Shown here in pieces: positions 17,522 through 26,094 of a stretch of 64,000 nucleotides of DNA. Made by a program: the position numbers and the translations under genes. Below the pieces are notes generated by a model. That model was given only the letters and a program-made list of their open reading frames with translations. It was not told the DNA's origin and ran no database searches. Every line of letters starts with the position of its first letter. Within the stretch, counting starts at the first letter, position 1. Origin of the DNA: Pseudomonas fluorescens (GTDB lineage: Bacteria; Pseudomonadota; Gammaproteobacteria; Pseudomonadales; Pseudomonadaceae); the NCBI RefSeq assembly GCF_040448305.1, contig NZ_CP148752.1:2418001-2482000 (forward strand), given 5' to 3'.

Positions 17522-19351
17522 ATGAACAAAAATAATAAGATCTGCCATGCAAACCTTCGCAAAGGGTTGTTGGCCTCCGCCATTCTCACCGGCCTGGGCA
17601 TCGCGCCCGTGGGGGCTGTGGAGATCAACACGGGGAATGAAGACTTTGCGGTTCGTTTCGACAACACGCTGAAGTTCAACTACGCCCAGCGTGTGGAGGC
17701 CCCCAACAGTAAGTTGGCCAATTCGTGGAACAACAATGACGGGGATCGCAACTTTTCCTCCGGCAGTGCGGTGGCTCAACGATTGGATGTGCTGTCTGAA
17801 CTGGACGTGGTTTACAAAGAAAAAGTCGGTTTCCGTGTCAGCGCCAACACCTGGTACGACCACGCCTACGACGATATAGGCAGCGACAACGCCTCGACCA
17901 ATCAGTTCAACAGCGGCCGGCCGGATTCCCGGCACCAGAGTGGTTACGCCGATCGGTATTACAACGGTCCTTCTTCGGAAATCCTTGATGCCTTCGTGTT
18001 TGGCAGCATTGAAGTCGGCGATGAATCACTGCTCAGCGGCAAGCTCGGCAAGCACACCGTTTACTGGGGCGAAAGCATCCTCGCCTTTGCCCATAGCAAC
18101 AGTTATGGCCAGTCCGGCCTGGATATTTCCAAGTCGCTGGCGGTCCCGGGAACAGAAGCCAAAGAACTTTTCATTCCGCGTAATCAGTTGTCCACCAGTT
18201 TAACGATTAACCCGGAACTGACCCTCGCCGCGCAGTACTTCCTGGACTGGGACGCCGCGCGGTTGCCGGAGTCGGGTACTTATCTGGGGTTCAACGACGG
18301 CATTCAAAATGGCGGGCACAACCTGTCGTTGATCGGCGGCCAAAACCCTCTGTTTGGCACACCCGGTCCACTGGGTGCCAACCAGTTTTTACGGCTGACC
18401 AACGGGCATACGTTTACCCCGGACAAGCAAGGTGATTTCGGCCTGATGGCCAAGTGGAGCCCGGAATGGCTGCAGGGCACGCTGGGTTTCTACTACCGCA
18501 AAACCTCCGACATTCTGCCGAACCTGGTGTTGCAACCAACGGCAATCGGCCCTGCGCAACTGATCTCCGGCAATGCCGGCAGCTACAACCAGTTCTATGT
18601 CGACGACATCGACATCTACGGCATCAGCCTGTCGAAAAGCATAGAAGGTGTCAGCGTCGGTCTCGACCTGAACTATCGCCACAACATGCCGCTAGCCAGC
18701 GTGCCGGCAACGGTCAGTCCGGCAGCCGGTGCTGCCGGTTTGCCAGGCTTCATCAGCAGTTTTGATGGTGACAACGGCGTGGCCCGAGGCAACACCGTGC
18801 ACGCGGTGCTCAACGGTTTGACCACTTTCGGTGCGACACCAGTCTGGGACAGCTCGACCTTGCTGGTTGAACTCGCCTACAGCCGCTGGCTGGACGTCAC
18901 CGAGAACAAGCAGCTGTTCAAAGGCGAAGACTGGTATCGCGGTGTCGACAAGGTCACCAAGGACAACTACGTCCTGGGCGTCAACTTTAACCCGACCTGG
19001 TATCAGGTGTTCCCCGGCATCGATATGTACCTGCCGGCCAACTACAGCGTCGGCCTTGCGGGCAACTCGTCGGTTCAGCTCGGGGGTAACAAGGACTCCG
19101 GAAGTTACTCGGTGGGCGTAGGCATGGACGTGCATAACCAGTACCGGTTTGACCTGAAGTACGTGGACAACTTTGGTCCGTTCGACACTTGCGGCTCAGC
19201 TGGTGGTGCAGGTGCACAGGGCCAAGGCGCCGCACCAGGGGCCAATGGCCAATACAACTGCGTACCGGGGCAGACCACTGCTTTCGGCGGTACCCAGCCT
19301 CAGCTCAAGGATCGGGGCATGGTCACTTTTACCTTCAAAACGACCATTTGA
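17522..19351 (+). CDS. DUF1302 family outer-membrane protein
   Basis: A 609-residue protein with an N-terminal signal (basic start, then LLASAILTGLGIAPVGA) and a mature region of alternating polar/hydrophobic strands rich in Gly, Asn and aromatic residues, ending in the beta-barrel-like MVTFTFKTTI. The family opening EINTGNEDFAVRFDNTLKFN is typical of DUF1302. Members are predicted outer-membrane barrels and nearly always precede a DUF1329 gene, as here (33 bp gap). Probable role: the outer-membrane part of a pathway for a hydrophobic substrate. A Gly/Ala-rich loop with two cysteines lies near the C-terminus (~residues 557-585). Confidence 0.88.
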   Translation: MNKNNKICHANLRKGLLASAILTGLGIAPVGAVEINTGNEDFAVRFDNTLKFNYAQRVEAPNSKLANSWNNNDGDRNFSSGSAVAQRLDVLSELDVVYKEKVGFRVSANTWYDHAYDDIGSDNASTNQFNSGRPDSRHQSGYADRYYNGPSSEILDAFVFGSIEVGDESLLSGKLGKHTVYWGESILAFAHSNSYGQSGLDISKSLAVPGTEAKELFIPRNQLSTSLTINPELTLAAQYFLDWDAARLPESGTYLGFNDGIQNGGHNLSLIGGQNPLFGTPGPLGANQFLRLTNGHTFTPDKQGDFGLMAKWSPEWLQGTLGFYYRKTSDILPNLVLQPTAIGPAQLISGNAGSYNQFYVDDIDIYGISLSKSIEGVSVGLDLNYRHNMPLASVPATVSPAAGAAGLPGFISSFDGDNGVARGNTVHAVLNGLTTFGATPVWDSSTLLVELAYSRWLDVTENKQLFKGEDWYRGVDKVTKDNYVLGVNFNPTWYQVFPGIDMYLPANYSVGLAGNSSVQLGGNKDSGSYSVGVGMDVHNQYRFDLKYVDNFGPFDTCGSAGGAGAQGQGAAPGANGQYNCVPGQTTAFGGTQPQLKDRGMVTFTFKTTI

Positions 19352-19384
19352 TCGAAGTCTTTGCTTGATAGCAGGAGTCACTCC

Positions 19385-20746
19385 ATGAAATTCGTCAACA
19401 CGCTTTTGTTCACCGCATTGACCGTTACCATCGCTGGTGCGGCACACGCAGCCGTGTCCCCCGATGAAGCGGCCAGACTCGGCAACAGCCTGACAGGCGT
19501 CGGCGCTGAAAAGGCCGGCAATGCCGACAACACCATTCCGCCCTACACCGGCGGCCTCACCAAGGCGCCGGCGAGTTTTCAACCGGGTAGTTCGTTCCGT
19601 CCGGACCCTTATGAGGCCGACAAGCCACGCGTTGTCGTCGATGGCAAAAACGTCAGTCAATACACTGACAAACTGACCGCGACCACGCAAGAACTGCTCA
19701 AGCGTTACCCGACGTTCCGGGTCGATGTGTTTCCGACCCATCGCAGCGTTGCGCTGCCTCAGCGGTTGCTGGATAACACCGCAAAAAACGCCGTCGGCAC
19801 CAAAACACTCGAAGGCGGAGTCGCACTGGAAAACGCGTTGCCGGGCGTTCCGTTCCCGATCCCGAAAGATGGCTACGAGGCCATGTGGAACCACCTGCTG
19901 CGTTATCAGGGTTATGCCACCAATATCAAATATGACTCCTGGAACGTCGACAGTTCCGGGAGGGCAATTCTGGCCACGTCTGGTAATGCCTATCTGGAAT
20001 ACCCGCTGTACGATCCCAAGCGTATGGAACCGGCGAAAGAGACGGATCTGTTCTTCAAGACCAAACTCTACTACCAGGCCCCGGCTCGTCGCGCAGGCGA
20101 AGCCATCCTGGTGCAGGATGCCGTCAACCCTCTGAAAATGGAGCGCCGTGGCTGGCAATACCTGCCAGGTCAGCGCCGCGTGAAACTCGCACCGGATATC
20201 GCCTACGACACGCCAAACCCTGGCTCGGCCGGTGCTTCGACCTATGACGATGCCTGGGTATTCAACGGCGCAATGGACCGTTACGACTTCAAACTCGTCG
20301 GTAAGAAGGAAATGATCATTCCTTACAACACTTACAAGTTGAACTATCACAAGGTCGCTGCGGATATCACCACGCCGCATCACGTCAATCCGGACCTGAT
20401 GCGCTGGGAGTTGCACCGCGTGTGGGTGGTTGAAGCCACGCTGAAACCAGGCAAACGCCACATCTACAGCAAGCGCACCTTCTACCTCGACGAAGACAGT
20501 TGGATCGCCCTGGCTTCGGATGAATACGACGCCAGCGACAAGCTGTACCGCGGATCCTTTGCACACCTGGCATACAGCTATGACGTGCAGGCGCCGAATT
20601 CCGATAACCACATGATTTATGACTTTGTCTCTGGCAGCTACAACATCACCGGCATCTACGGCCCGTACGGCGGCGTCAAATACATCGACCCGCTTTCGAA
20701 AGCGCAGTGGGCACCTGAGTCATTGGCCGGCACGGGTATTCGCTGA
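19385..20746 (+). CDS. DUF1329 family periplasmic protein
   Basis: A 453-residue secreted protein with a clear signal peptide (TLLFTALTVTIAGAAHA, cleavage after AHA). The mature protein carries DUF1329 features: VSPDEAARLGNSLTGVGAEK at the start, the internal RVKLAPDIAYDTPNP segment, and HVNPDLMRWELHRVWVVEA toward the end. I recall this family being compared with LolA/LolB-like lipid-binding folds, but cannot verify it here. The ATG at 19385 has AGGAG upstream; the longer frame to 19361 is rejected. It lies between the DUF1302 barrel and the YCF48 gene and probably ferries a lipid-like molecule across the periplasm (inference). Confidence 0.88.
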   Translation: MKFVNTLLFTALTVTIAGAAHAAVSPDEAARLGNSLTGVGAEKAGNADNTIPPYTGGLTKAPASFQPGSSFRPDPYEADKPRVVVDGKNVSQYTDKLTATTQELLKRYPTFRVDVFPTHRSVALPQRLLDNTAKNAVGTKTLEGGVALENALPGVPFPIPKDGYEAMWNHLLRYQGYATNIKYDSWNVDSSGRAILATSGNAYLEYPLYDPKRMEPAKETDLFFKTKLYYQAPARRAGEAILVQDAVNPLKMERRGWQYLPGQRRVKLAPDIAYDTPNPGSAGASTYDDAWVFNGAMDRYDFKLVGKKEMIIPYNTYKLNYHKVAADITTPHHVNPDLMRWELHRVWVVEATLKPGKRHIYSKRTFYLDEDSWIALASDEYDASDKLYRGSFAHLAYSYDVQAPNSDNHMIYDFVSGSYNITGIYGPYGGVKYIDPLSKAQWAPESLAGTGIR

Positions 20747-20770
20747 GCCATAACGCAGATGTTTTTTTGT

Positions 20771-20809
20771 CGCCGACAGTGTGTACCGCACTGTTCGGTG
20801 GCTTTTTTT
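20771..20809 (+). terminator. Rho-independent terminator between the DUF1329 and YCF48 genes
   Basis: CGCCGACAGTG pairs with CACTGT(T)CGGTG around the loop TGTACCG, giving an 11-bp stem with one bulge, followed by GC and seven T residues (20803-20809). It lies inside an otherwise same-strand gene set and could reduce expression of the downstream YCF48 and MMPL genes. Confidence 0.75.
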
Positions 20810-20823
20810 GCCGAGTAAACCTC

Positions 20824-21888
20824 ATGAATACATTTAGATGGATTGCGCTCACTGCGCTAACCGTGGCGTTGGCCCTGCCATTTACCAGATGCGTCGTCGC
20901 CGCCGATTTTGTCGACGTGCTGTCGAGCCCCGCGATTCAGAGTGAAAAGGCGATTGGCGGGACGTTCACCGGGTTGGCCAGTGCAGGTAAGCGCCTGGTC
21001 GCCGTGGGTCAACGCGGCCATATTTTTTATTCCGATGATAACGGCGTCCGCTGGCACCAGGCAGAAGTGCCGGTGAGTTCCGATCTGGTGGCCGTGCAGT
21101 TCCCGAGCCCGACGCAGGGGTGGGCGGTCGGGCACGACGGCATTGTGTTGCACAGCGATAACAGGGGTGAAACCTGGACGCGTCAGCTCGATGGCCGTCA
21201 GGTGGGGCAGATCATGCTCGAACATTTTAAGAGGCAAGAAGGGCAACAGCCCAATGATGCGTTATTGGCCGAGGCTCAACGAATGGTCGATGAAGGGGCT
21301 GACAAACCTTTTCTGGACGTTTGGTTCGCCAATGACAAAACCGGATATATCGTCGGCGCATTCAATCTGATTTTCCGCACCGAAGACGGCGGCCGGAACT
21401 GGGTTCCGTTGATGGATCGCACCGAAAATCCGGGGGCGCTGAATTTCTATGGGATGCGTGCAATCGGCGATGACCTGTTCATTGTCGGCGAGCAAGGCCT
21501 GGTATTGAAACTGGACCCTGCAACGCAACGCTTCATCAACATCCCGACGCCCTACAGCGGCAGCTATTTCGGCATCACCGGCAAACCGGGCGCTGTGCTC
21601 GTTTATGGCCTGCGGGGTAATGTTTATCGCAGCGTCGATCACGGCGTGACCTGGGACAAGGTTGAACTGGGTTTGTCCTCAAGCATCACTGCGAGCACGA
21701 TCACCGCCGACGGCCGAATCATCCTGATCAGCCAGGCAGGGCATGTGCTTGTCAGCACCGACGACGGAGCAAGTTTCACGCAAAAGCCACAAGACCGCCT
21801 GGGGCCCGCCGCTGCGGCGCAGGCCATCGTATCAGGCACCGTGGTGGTTGCAGGCGCACGGGGCTTGCGCCAGTTGCCCTTCGAATGA
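20824..21888 (+). CDS. YCF48-type beta-propeller protein
   Basis: A 354-residue exported protein with a signal peptide (WIALTALTVALALPFTRCVVAA). The mature region is a set of repeats with the YCF48/BNR pattern: HIFYSDDNGVRWHQAEVP, IVLHSDNRGETWTRQL, LIFRTEDGGRNWVPL, NVYRSVDHGVTWDKVELG and LVSTDDGASFTQ. In photosystem II biogenesis this fold is an assembly factor; in Pseudomonas it recurs between DUF1329 and an RND/MMPL gene, so it is probably a periplasmic accessory of that transporter. The ATG at 20824 is chosen because the signal peptide begins there. Confidence 0.85.
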   Translation: MNTFRWIALTALTVALALPFTRCVVAADFVDVLSSPAIQSEKAIGGTFTGLASAGKRLVAVGQRGHIFYSDDNGVRWHQAEVPVSSDLVAVQFPSPTQGWAVGHDGIVLHSDNRGETWTRQLDGRQVGQIMLEHFKRQEGQQPNDALLAEAQRMVDEGADKPFLDVWFANDKTGYIVGAFNLIFRTEDGGRNWVPLMDRTENPGALNFYGMRAIGDDLFIVGEQGLVLKLDPATQRFINIPTPYSGSYFGITGKPGAVLVYGLRGNVYRSVDHGVTWDKVELGLSSSITASTITADGRIILISQAGHVLVSTDDGASFTQKPQDRLGPAAAAQAIVSGTVVVAGARGLRQLPFE

Positions 21889-21924
21889 GCCCACCCCACA
21901 TAATAAAAAGAGACGAGCCACTTC

Positions 21925-24360
21925 ATGGGTAACTACAACCTCGATACGATGCCGGTGATCCGAGAGCTGAAGGGCTTCGATGCACGCTCCGGCAATGTCC
22001 TTGAACGCCTGATTTTCAACAACCGCCTGCTGGTGGTGCTGACCTGCCTGATCGTGACGGTATTGCTGGGCTATTTCGCGGCCACTGGGCTGGCGCTCAA
22101 TGCCAGCTTCGAAAAGATGATTCCGCAGAGTCAGCCGTACATCAAAAACTACCTTGAGAATCGCCAGTCGTTACGCGGGCTGGGCAATACGGTTCGAGTG
22201 GTGGTGGAAAACACCGACGGCGACCTCTACGACCCGAAATACCTGGAGGTGCTCAAGCAGGTTAATGACACCTTGTTCCTGACCCCGGGCGTGGACCGGG
22301 CCTGGATAAAGTCATTGTGGACGCCTGCCGTGCGCTGGACCGAGGTCACGGAGGAGGGCTTTCGTGGTGGCCCGGTCATGCCGGACTCCTACGACGGCTC
22401 GGCCAGTGGGGTCGAGCAACTGCGCTTGAACATTGCCCGTTCCGGCATCATCGGCAGTCTCGTCGGCAATAATTTCAAATCGAGCATGATTGTGGTGCCG
22501 CTGCTGGAGAAGGATCCGGTCACGGGCGCCGCAATCGACTATCACCATTTTTCGCGGATACTTGAAGAGCAGCTACGCAACAAGTTTGAGTTTGCCGGCA
22601 GCAACGCGGTACACGTTGCCGGTGAAGAGGGCAAAGGCCCGATCAAGATTCGCGTGATCGGTTTCGCCAAATTGGTGGGCGATCTGATCGATGGCCTGAT
22701 GCTGATCATGATGTACTTCGGCGCCGCAGCGCTGATTGCCACGGCCATCATCTTTGGCTTTACCCGTTGCGTGCGCAGCACCGCGCTGGTGATTCTGTGC
22801 TCGGTGGTTGCGGTGGTCTGGCAACTGGGCCTGATCACCTTGTTCGGTTATGCACTCGACCCGTTTTCGATTCTGGTGCCGTTTCTGGTGTTCGCCATCG
22901 GCGTGTCCCACGGTGCGCAGAAAATGAACGGGATCATGCAGGACGTCGGACGCGGCACCCATCAGTTGGTCGCCGCGCGTTACACCTTCCGCCGCCTGTT
23001 CCTGGCCGGGCTGACCGCATTGCTGGCCGATGCCGTGGGTTTTGCGGTACTGATGCTGATCGACATTCCGGTGATCCAGGACCTGGCCGTCACCGCGAGC
23101 ATTGGTGTGGCGGTCTTGATCTTTACCAACCTGGTGTTGCTGCCAGTGCTGCTGTCTTATTGGGGTGTCAGTCCCAAGGCGGCGGCGCGCAGCTTGCGTC
23201 AGGAAAGACAGGAGGTGGAGGGGAAAGGGCTGGGCAATTTGTGGAGCCTGCTTGACCGCTTTACCGAGCGTCGCTGGGCGACGGTGGCGGTGGTGGTGGC
23301 CGGGTTGCTGGCGGCAGGTGGCTTCATGGTCAGCACGCATTTGAAAATTGGTGATCTCGATCCGGGCGCACCCGAGCTGCGCGCCGACTCACGTTACAAC
23401 CGCGACAACGCCTACATCACGGCCAACTATTCGCTGTCCAGCGACCAGTTTGCGGTCATGGTCAAAACCGCCAGCGAAGGTTGCCTGAAGTACGAAACCC
23501 TGGTGGAAGCCGATCGTCTCGGCTGGCTGCTGCAACAACAACCGGGTGTGCAGACTACCGTGTCTCTGGTCAACGCGGTGCGCCAGATCACGGCGGGTTC
23601 CTATGAAGGCAACCCGAAAATGCTGACCGTCGCGCGCAACCAGAACGTGCTGAACTACGGCGCGCAACAGGCCTCGGTGAACAACCCGGAACTGTTCGAC
23701 AGTGATTGTTCGATGATGCCGGTGATCGCTTATCTCTCTGACCACAAGGCCGAAACCCTCGATCACGTGGTCAAAGTGGCCGATCAGTTCGCCCGTGAAC
23801 ACAGCAACGACGATCGGCAGTTCATGCTCGCCGCCGGTAGCGCCGGGATCGAAGCGGCGACCAATATCGTCGTGCGCGACGCCAATCGCACCATGTTGTT
23901 CTACGTGTATGGCGCGGTGATCGTGCTGTGCTTCATCACCTTCCGCAGCTGGCGAGCGGTGGTGGTGGCGGTCGTGCCGTTGATGCTGACGTCGATTCTC
24001 TGCGAGGCGTTGATGGTCTGGCTGGGCATGGGCGTGAAGGTCGCGACCTTGCCGGTGATTGCCTTGGGTGTCGGCATCGGCGTCGATTACGCGCTATATC
24101 TGCTCAGCGTTCAGTTGGCTCAGCAGCGTGCCGGTCTGTCGTTGACCGAAGCCTACAAAAACTCCGTGGCGTTCACCGGCAAAGTGGTGGCGCTGGTCGG
24201 CATCACCCTGGCGGCGGGCGTGATCACCTGGGCTTGGTCGCCGATCAAGTTCCAGGCCGACATGGGCATCCTGCTGACGTTCATGTTCATCTGGAACATG
24301 GTCGGCGCCCTGGTGCTGATCCCTGCACTGTCGCATTTCCTGCTCCGTCGTGCTCCTTGA
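21925..24360 (+). CDS. MMPL/RND family transporter
   Basis: An 811-residue inner-membrane protein of the RND superfamily, MMPL/HpnN-like branch. TM1 is at ~residues 33-55 (RLLVVLTCLIVTVLLGYF), then a large periplasmic loop with FEKMIPQSQPYIKNYLENR. A five-helix cluster with FAIGVSHGAQKMN follows, then TM7 (WATVAVVVAGLLAAGGFMVS), a second large loop and a final helix cluster with GVGIGVDYALYLL. The roughly 12-TM plan with two porter loops is complete. RND proteins of this branch move lipids, hopanoids or other hydrophobic compounds with the proton gradient. The gene closes the DUF1302/DUF1329/YCF48 series and is probably the energy-coupled pump of that system. Confidence 0.9.
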   Translation: MGNYNLDTMPVIRELKGFDARSGNVLERLIFNNRLLVVLTCLIVTVLLGYFAATGLALNASFEKMIPQSQPYIKNYLENRQSLRGLGNTVRVVVENTDGDLYDPKYLEVLKQVNDTLFLTPGVDRAWIKSLWTPAVRWTEVTEEGFRGGPVMPDSYDGSASGVEQLRLNIARSGIIGSLVGNNFKSSMIVVPLLEKDPVTGAAIDYHHFSRILEEQLRNKFEFAGSNAVHVAGEEGKGPIKIRVIGFAKLVGDLIDGLMLIMMYFGAAALIATAIIFGFTRCVRSTALVILCSVVAVVWQLGLITLFGYALDPFSILVPFLVFAIGVSHGAQKMNGIMQDVGRGTHQLVAARYTFRRLFLAGLTALLADAVGFAVLMLIDIPVIQDLAVTASIGVAVLIFTNLVLLPVLLSYWGVSPKAAARSLRQERQEVEGKGLGNLWSLLDRFTERRWATVAVVVAGLLAAGGFMVSTHLKIGDLDPGAPELRADSRYNRDNAYITANYSLSSDQFAVMVKTASEGCLKYETLVEADRLGWLLQQQPGVQTTVSLVNAVRQITAGSYEGNPKMLTVARNQNVLNYGAQQASVNNPELFDSDCSMMPVIAYLSDHKAETLDHVVKVADQFAREHSNDDRQFMLAAGSAGIEAATNIVVRDANRTMLFYVYGAVIVLCFITFRSWRAVVVAVVPLMLTSILCEALMVWLGMGVKVATLPVIALGVGIGVDYALYLLSVQLAQQRAGLSLTEAYKNSVAFTGKVVALVGITLAAGVITWAWSPIKFQADMGILLTFMFIWNMVGALVLIPALSHFLLRRAP

Positions 24361-24455
24361 AACGGTTGCTTGCATGATTTATCCGCTCGGCTACCTGCGA
24401 GTCTCTGCCATTTCTGAAACATCGACATCAAACAAGAATAAAAGGAACACAAACC

Positions 24456-26090
24456 ATGCTGGGCTTGATGCAAGATCAACCGCTGTTGATTTCTTCCGTT
24501 CTGGAACATGCGCTGAAGGCGCATCCGCACACCGAAATTGCCTCACGCACGGCAGATGGAGCGGTGCATCACTGCACTTACACCGACATCGGCGAACGCG
24601 CTAAACAAGTGGCCAATGCGCTGGTTGCGTTGGGCGTGCAACCTGGCGAGCGAATCGGCACCCTGGCCTGGAACGGTTACCGGCACATGGAATTGTATTT
24701 CGGTGTGTCGGGCATGGGCGCGGTACTGCATACGATCAACCCACGGCTGTTCGCCGAGCAGATCGAATTCATCGCCAACCACGCCGAGGATCAGTACCTG
24801 CTTTTCGACCTGTCTTTCGCTGAGCTGGTCGAGCAGATCGCACCGCGCCTGAAGACAGTCAAGGCGTTCATCGCTCTGTGTGACCGGGAGCAAATGCCGA
24901 CAATCGATGTGCCTGGTTTGATGTGCTACGAAGACCTGATCGCCGAGCACAGCAATGACTTCATCTGGCCTGAGTTCGATGAGCGCACGGCATCGTCAAT
25001 GTGCTACACCTCGGGCACCACTGGCAATCCAAAGGGTGTGCTGTATTCGCACCGTTCTTCGATCCTGCATTCGCTGGCGCTGTGTACCTCGGATGGCTTC
25101 GGTCTATCGGCGGCGGATTCAGCGTTGTTGGTCGTGCCGATGTTCCATGTCAATGCCTGGGGGATGCCGTATGCCGCCGCAATGTGTGGCGCCAAATTGG
25201 TGTTGCCGGGCGCCGCACTTGACGGCGAGAGCCTCTACACGCTGATGCGTGATGAACAGGTGACTCTGGCGCTGGGTGTGCCGACGGTGTGGATGATGTT
25301 GCAACAGCATGTTGAGGCGCAGGCTTTGCAACCGGCGACAGAGCTGTGCCTGAACCGGGTGGTGATCGGCGGAGCCGCCGCGCCGCGCAGCCAGGTCGAT
25401 ACGTTTGAAACACGTTTCAATGCGCGTGTTTTGCATGCCTGGGGGATGACCGAGATGTCCCCGCTGGGCACCATCTGCAATCCGTTGCCCAAACACCGTG
25501 ATGCTCCGCTGGAAGCAGTGCTCGACTTGCAGGCCAAACAAGGGCGGGCGTTGTTTGGGGTGTCGATGAAGATTGTCGATGAGCAAGGCGCGGAACTACC
25601 GCGAGATGGCAAGGCTTGCGGTCTACTACTGGTCAAGGGACCGTGGATCGCCAGCCAGTATTACGGTGGCGAGGGAGGGCAGATTCTTGATAGCGAGGGC
25701 TGGCTCGATACCGGTGACATCGCAACGATCGACACTGACGGCTACATGCAGATCACCGACCGCGCCAAGGACGTTATCAAGTCGGGTGGCGAGTGGATTT
25801 CCTCGATTGATCTGGAAAACGCTGCCGTCAGTCATCCGGCCGTCGCCGAAGCGGCGGTGATTGGCATCCCTCATCCCAAATGGCAGGAACGGCCGTTGTT
25901 GGTGGTGGTGCTCAAACCTGGTAAAACCGCGAGCAAAGACGATCTGCTGACGGTGCTGCAAAGCCGCGTGGCGAAGTGGTGGCTGCCGGACGATGTGGCC
26001 TTTGTCGAAGCGCTGCCGCATACCGCCACCGGCAAATTGCAAAAGATGAAGCTTCGAGAACAGTTTCGCGACTTCAGATTTCAGAGCTGA
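24456..26090 (+). CDS. Medium/long-chain acyl-CoA ligase (ANL superfamily)
   Basis: A 544-residue AMP-binding enzyme with all core motifs: CYTSGTTGNPKGVLYSHRS, the HAWGMTEMSP segment, the hinge DTGDIATIDTDGYMQITDRA, IKSGGEWISSIDLENA and the catalytic lysine region ATGKLQKMKL. This sub-family (FadD3/AlkK-like) activates medium-chain or branched fatty acids; AlkK is the acyl-CoA synthetase of the alkane pathway. AAAGGAACACAAACC precedes the ATG. It lies 95 bp after the MMPL gene and ends 4 bp from the convergent radical SAM gene. It would activate the acid imported or produced by the preceding genes (inference). Confidence 0.88.
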   Translation: MLGLMQDQPLLISSVLEHALKAHPHTEIASRTADGAVHHCTYTDIGERAKQVANALVALGVQPGERIGTLAWNGYRHMELYFGVSGMGAVLHTINPRLFAEQIEFIANHAEDQYLLFDLSFAELVEQIAPRLKTVKAFIALCDREQMPTIDVPGLMCYEDLIAEHSNDFIWPEFDERTASSMCYTSGTTGNPKGVLYSHRSSILHSLALCTSDGFGLSAADSALLVVPMFHVNAWGMPYAAAMCGAKLVLPGAALDGESLYTLMRDEQVTLALGVPTVWMMLQQHVEAQALQPATELCLNRVVIGGAAAPRSQVDTFETRFNARVLHAWGMTEMSPLGTICNPLPKHRDAPLEAVLDLQAKQGRALFGVSMKIVDEQGAELPRDGKACGLLLVKGPWIASQYYGGEGGQILDSEGWLDTGDIATIDTDGYMQITDRAKDVIKSGGEWISSIDLENAAVSHPAVAEAAVIGIPHPKWQERPLLVVVLKPGKTASKDDLLTVLQSRVAKWWLPDDVAFVEALPHTATGKLQKMKLREQFRDFRFQS

Positions 26091-26094
26091 AAGG

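Noticed and set aside
19196..20611. Long 471-codon minus-strand frame
   Set aside because: It lies antisense to the DUF1329 gene, which has a signal peptide and family motifs; the frame itself has none.
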